This document shows, in pieces, positions 5,453-7,420 of a stretch of DNA of 7,420 bases; within the stretch, counting starts at the first letter, position 1; each line of letters opens with the position of its first letter. Made by a program: the position numbers and the translations under genes. The notes beneath the pieces were generated by a model. That model did no database searches. It saw only the letters and a program-made list of their open reading frames with translations, and was not told the origin of the DNA. Source of the stretch: Hyphomicrobiales bacterium (GTDB lineage: Bacteria; Pseudomonadota; Alphaproteobacteria; Rhizobiales; GCA-2746425); the NCBI GenBank assembly GCA_002746425.1, contig NVXB01000114.1, positions 1,089 to 8,508 of the forward strand. The letters are read 5' to 3'.

Positions 5453-5563
5453 AGGCCCCAAGCCCGCTCAGTTCTTGACTTTTTAGCAAAGTCCCGGGAT
5501 TTTAGGCCAAATTCAGTAAAGTGGGTGTCTGATAAGGGATTCGCTGGCCTGGATATTTGCCAG

Positions 5564-5592
5564 TTGAACGCTTGCCGCTCGCAACATATATA
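5564..5592 (+). promoter_or_regulatory. infC sigma-70-type promoter
   Basis: TTGAAC (5564-5569) and TATATA (5587-5592) are 17 bp apart. Transcription should start near 5599, giving a leader of about 60 nt before the infC start. A GANTC site lies at 5538, upstream of the -35. Confidence 0.7.
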
Positions 5593-5658
5593 GTGCGCGA
5601 GAGCAAGTATGATGCTTACATTTAACGAATACTAGAAATTACTCAGGAGTACATAACC

Positions 5659-6198
5659 ATTCGCCGTCCACACAGAGCCGCCCCCGTCGCGAAAGAAGGC
5701 CCTCTCGCCAATAAAGAAATTACCTCACAAGTTGTCCAGCTGATTGATGCGCAGGGCGATAATCATGGCCCCACGCCTATTTTGCGAGCACTTGAAATGG
5801 CTGCAGATGCTGGTCTTGATCTTGTAGAAGTTGCTCCGAATTCCAAACCGCCGGTTTGCAAAATTCTGGATCACGGAAAATACAAATATCAGGCCCAGAA
5901 AAAAGCGGCTGAGGCGCGTAAAAAGCAGAAGACCGTTGAGGTCAAAGAAATCAAGATGCGTCCTAACATCGATATCCATGATTATGATGTGAAGATGAAA
6001 GCCATCAACCGTTTCTTTGAAGCCGGTGACAAGGTGAAGGTTACCATGCGCTTTCGTGGCCGTGAAATGGCTCACCAGGAACTGGGCATGAAAGTGCTGT
6101 TGCGTGTTAAAGACGAAACCCAGGAAATTGCCAAGGTTGAGTTGCCGCCCAAAATGGAAGGCCGCCAGATGACAATGGTGCTGGCCCCTGTCGGATAA
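5659..6198 (+). CDS. infC: Translation initiation factor IF3 (ATT start)
   Basis: IF3 binds the 30S subunit, keeps 50S off and rejects wrong start codons and tRNAs. Starting at ATT (5659-5661) gives a 179-residue product of normal length: IRRPHRAAPVAKEGPLANKEI at the N-terminus, the N-domain QVVQLIDAQGDN and EVAPNSKPPVCKILDHGKYKY, the lysine-rich linker AQKKAAEARKKQKTVEVKEIKMRPNIDIHDY, then the C-domain with FRGREMAHQELG and a terminal PPKMEGRQMTMVLAP. The first in-frame ATG (5782) would remove most of the N-domain, so it cannot be the main start. CAGGAG (5644-5649) is nine bases upstream of ATT. In E. coli the AUU start of infC lets IF3 repress its own synthesis, and the same control is likely here. 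The gene is monocistronic here, with its own promoter and terminator and no rpmI-rplT behind it. Confidence 0.96.
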   Translation: MRRPHRAAPVAKEGPLANKEITSQVVQLIDAQGDNHGPTPILRALEMAADAGLDLVEVAPNSKPPVCKILDHGKYKYQAQKKAAEARKKQKTVEVKEIKMRPNIDIHDYDVKMKAINRFFEAGDKVKVTMRFRGREMAHQELGMKVLLRVKDETQEIAKVELPPKMEGRQMTMVLAPVG

Positions 6199-6224
6199 TT
6201 GGGCGGATAATTGGGCGGATAATT
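6192..6224 (+). repeat. 12-bp tandem repeat across the infC stop codon
   Basis: The unit CGGATAATTGGG occurs twice and then three-quarters of a third time (6192-6203, 6204-6215, 6216-6224). Because the unit is 12 bp, each copy repeats the stop in frame, giving TAA at 6196, 6208 and 6220. Slippage duplication is the simplest origin. Confidence 0.85.
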
Positions 6225-6262
6225 CTATCGCGTTATGACGCGGCACAGCCATAGACAGTTTT

Positions 6263-6294
6263 AAAGCCCGAGCATTAAAAGCTTGGGCTTTTTT
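6263..6294 (+). terminator. infC intrinsic terminator
   Basis: AAGCCCGAGC pairs with GCTTGGGCTT (one G-U) around a 7-nt loop ATTAAAA, with the T-run continuing to 6294. It lies 66 nt after the infC stop. The convergent permease gene stops at 6318, and reading leftward only a short T-run follows, so its use in that direction would be weak. Confidence 0.85.
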
Positions 6295-6317
6295 GTGCCC
6301 AGAAACTGAGCGCGTTT

Positions 6318-7130
6318 TTACGACTGCCCTTTTTGCCTCATGTGCTGTTCAAGTCCGCGCAGGGCCATCGACAGGCTGATGGTCATAATCAGATAGAAAT
6401 AGGCCACAACATTATAGGTTTCCATAAAGCGGAACGATCCGGCGGCATATAGCTTGCCCATTTGGGCAACATCCGCGACGCCGAGCACCGAGACCAGGCT
6501 GGAATCTTTGACCAACGCAATGAAATCATTGCCCAATGGTGGTAAAATAGTGCGAATGGCCTGCGGAAATATGATGAAGCGAAACCGCTGTGTGCCGGTG
6601 AGCCCAAGCGCGGTTGCAGCTTCTATCTGGCCCTTCTCAACCGATAAAATGCCGGCCCTAAAAACTTCAGATATGAAAGCGCTGTAGCCAATTGTCAGGG
6701 CAAAGATAGCGCGCCACAACAATGGAAAATCGCGCACAATGGCGGGCTCTAACCACCCGGCCCGATGCACAGGCCCCAGGATCCAGTTGAACAGGGTCAC
6801 CAAGGCGGGCGCGCCAACAAAGGCGATGTAAAACAGCAAAACGATAATTGGTATACCGCGCACAAACTCCACATAGAAACGCGCGCTTTGGCGCAGCCAA
6901 CGGTAGTTGGAAAGCGCAGCCAGAGCGATCAACAGGCCTGCCAGAGATGCGGCAAAAAAGGAAAACAGCGTCACGCCAATGGTAACCAGCAGCCCTTTGG
7001 AAACGGTGGCGCTGATTTGTCTGTACATATCGCTGTTGGCAATGAACAAAGCCGCTGCAATACCGAGCATAATCATGGCGATCAGCCAATAGGGAAACTC
7101 GGAGTTGCCAGCTTGTGGTGCAGGGTTCAT
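6318..7130 (-). CDS. Polar amino-acid ABC transporter permease (HisM/GlnP type)
   Basis: This is an inner-membrane subunit of an amino-acid importer of the polar amino-acid uptake family. The 270 residues show an N-terminal membrane segment (about 13-31), further hydrophobic segments (about 45-72, 88-118, 138-160, 241-259), the family signature EFVRGIPIIVLLFYIAF (88-104), and the ATPase-contacting EAA loop EAATALGLTGTQRFRFIIFP (170-189), followed by KDSSLVSVLGVADV. The start ATG at 7130 has no good ribosome site just upstream and the frame closes 10 nt before it, so translation may depend on the preceding gene. It lies 95 bp after the substrate-binding protein gene and is the last gene of the operon. 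No ATPase gene follows, so that subunit, and any second permease, must be encoded upstream or elsewhere. The exact amino acid is not readable from the sequence. Confidence 0.93.
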   Translation of the reverse strand: MNPAPQAGNSEFPYWLIAMIMLGIAAALFIANSDMYRQISATVSKGLLVTIGVTLFSFFAASLAGLLIALAALSNYRWLRQSARFYVEFVRGIPIIVLLFYIAFVGAPALVTLFNWILGPVHRAGWLEPAIVRDFPLLWRAIFALTIGYSAFISEVFRAGILSVEKGQIEAATALGLTGTQRFRFIIFPQAIRTILPPLGNDFIALVKDSSLVSVLGVADVAQMGKLYAAGSFRFMETYNVVAYFYLIMTISLSMALRGLEQHMRQKGQS

Positions 7131-7150
7131 GAAGTTATGTCAGCGCTGGT

Positions 7151-7178
7151 TTGGGCAAGAAAAAACCACCCTGCCCAA
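7151..7178 (-). other. Intergenic hairpin between binding-protein and permease genes
   Basis: TTGGGCA and TGCCCAA pair perfectly (7 bp) around a 14-nt loop. The T-run on the minus strand is inside the loop, so full termination is unlikely. Hairpins at this place in importer operons often protect the upstream mRNA, giving more binding protein than permease; that role is inferred here. Confidence 0.4.
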
Positions 7179-7199
7179 GTGCGAACAAAGGGGCAGAAT

Positions 7200-7231
7200 G
7201 GCTGATATTGCATTGATTGGGGGCATCAGCC
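7200..7231 (-). other. 7-bp inverted repeat overlapping the binding-protein stop codon
   Basis: GGCTGAT and ATCAGCC are perfect partners with 18 nt between them, and on the minus strand the first arm contains the TGA stop. Together with 7151-7178 it makes two possible stem-loops between the genes. The long loop makes stable folding uncertain. Confidence 0.3.
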
Positions 7232-7420
7232 GCCTAGCTTATAGTCCACAAACCACTTTTGGTTCAACGCATCCAAAGTACCATCATCCTTCATGGACTT
7301 GATCGCAGCGTTGAAAGCAGGAACCAGCTCAGAACCCTTTGGGAAAATGAAGCCAAAATCTTCGGTGCCCAATGGGTCGCCCACCAGCTTGAACACATCC
7401 GGGCTGTTGGATACGTAGCT
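7226..7420 (-). CDS. Amino-acid ABC transporter substrate-binding protein (C-terminal fragment, cut by the window edge)
   Basis: The last 64 residues of a family 3 periplasmic solute-binding protein are visible: the strand-turn PLGTEDFGFIFPKGSELVPAFN, then AAIKSMKDDGTLDALNQKWF close to the C-terminus, which is the standard ending of this family (a helix with DGT-x-x-x-x-x-x-KW). Such proteins capture the amino acid in the periplasm and deliver it to the permease. It lies directly upstream of the permease gene on the same strand, which supports the assignment. The signal peptide and ligand-binding residues are beyond the right edge, so the ligand is not predictable. The CDS runs to the right edge on the minus strand, with stop TGA at 7226-7228. 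Confidence 0.85.
   Translation of the reverse strand, partial: SYVSNSPDVFKLVGDPLGTEDFGFIFPKGSELVPAFNAAIKSMKDDGTLDALNQKWFVDYKLGG

Noticed and set aside
1..7420. A new defence, mobile or biosynthetic system
   Set aside because: All protein genes belong to known housekeeping or transport families, and no transposase, integrase, CRISPR repeat, toxin-antitoxin pair or tRNA attachment site was seen.

Overview
The window looks like housekeeping chromosome from an alphaproteobacterium, most likely of the Rhizobiales/Hyphomicrobiales type. The grounds are a DnaA with a long linker between domain I and the AAA+ core, rpsT lying close upstream of dnaA on the same strand, a free-standing infC without rpmI-rplT behind it, and a dense group of GANTC (CcrM methylation) sites in the intergenic DNA before dnaA. 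The genus cannot be named from this sequence alone. I see no mobile element, CRISPR array, tRNA, rRNA or defence system.

Layout, left to right. Positions 1-794 (minus) carry the N-terminal 264 codons of dnaA, cut by the window edge. A 357-bp spacer follows, then a single-domain rhodanese (1152-1661, minus). Next is a 986-bp gene-free stretch (1662-2647). It holds 22-bp-spaced direct repeats upstream of the rhodanese gene, eight GANTC sites with an AT-rich segment, a strong minus-strand intrinsic terminator, and a possible small RNA ending at that terminator. rpsT (ribosomal protein S20, minus, TTG start) has a clear sigma-70 promoter and a terminator-like hairpin at the very start of its leader. 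An ABHD10-like alpha/beta hydrolase (minus) and a GT4 glycosyltransferase (plus) are transcribed divergently. infC (IF3, plus) has its own promoter, the non-canonical ATT start known from other bacteria, and a terminator. Convergent to it on the minus strand is the end of a polar amino-acid ABC transporter operon: the C-terminus of a substrate-binding protein (cut by the right edge), then a permease.

The common thread is control of information-processing genes. DnaA starts replication, S20 and IF3 act in 30S assembly and translation initiation, and both rpsT and infC keep the weak start codons that in E. coli support feedback control. The most interesting part is the non-coding DNA at about 1980-2520. 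Its GANTC sites are far denser than anywhere else in the window (8 in 272 bp, against 5 in the remaining ~7.1 kb), next to a roughly 29% GC segment. It is a candidate cell-cycle control region for the rhodanese-dnaA direction, or possibly a replication origin, although no perfect DnaA box is present.
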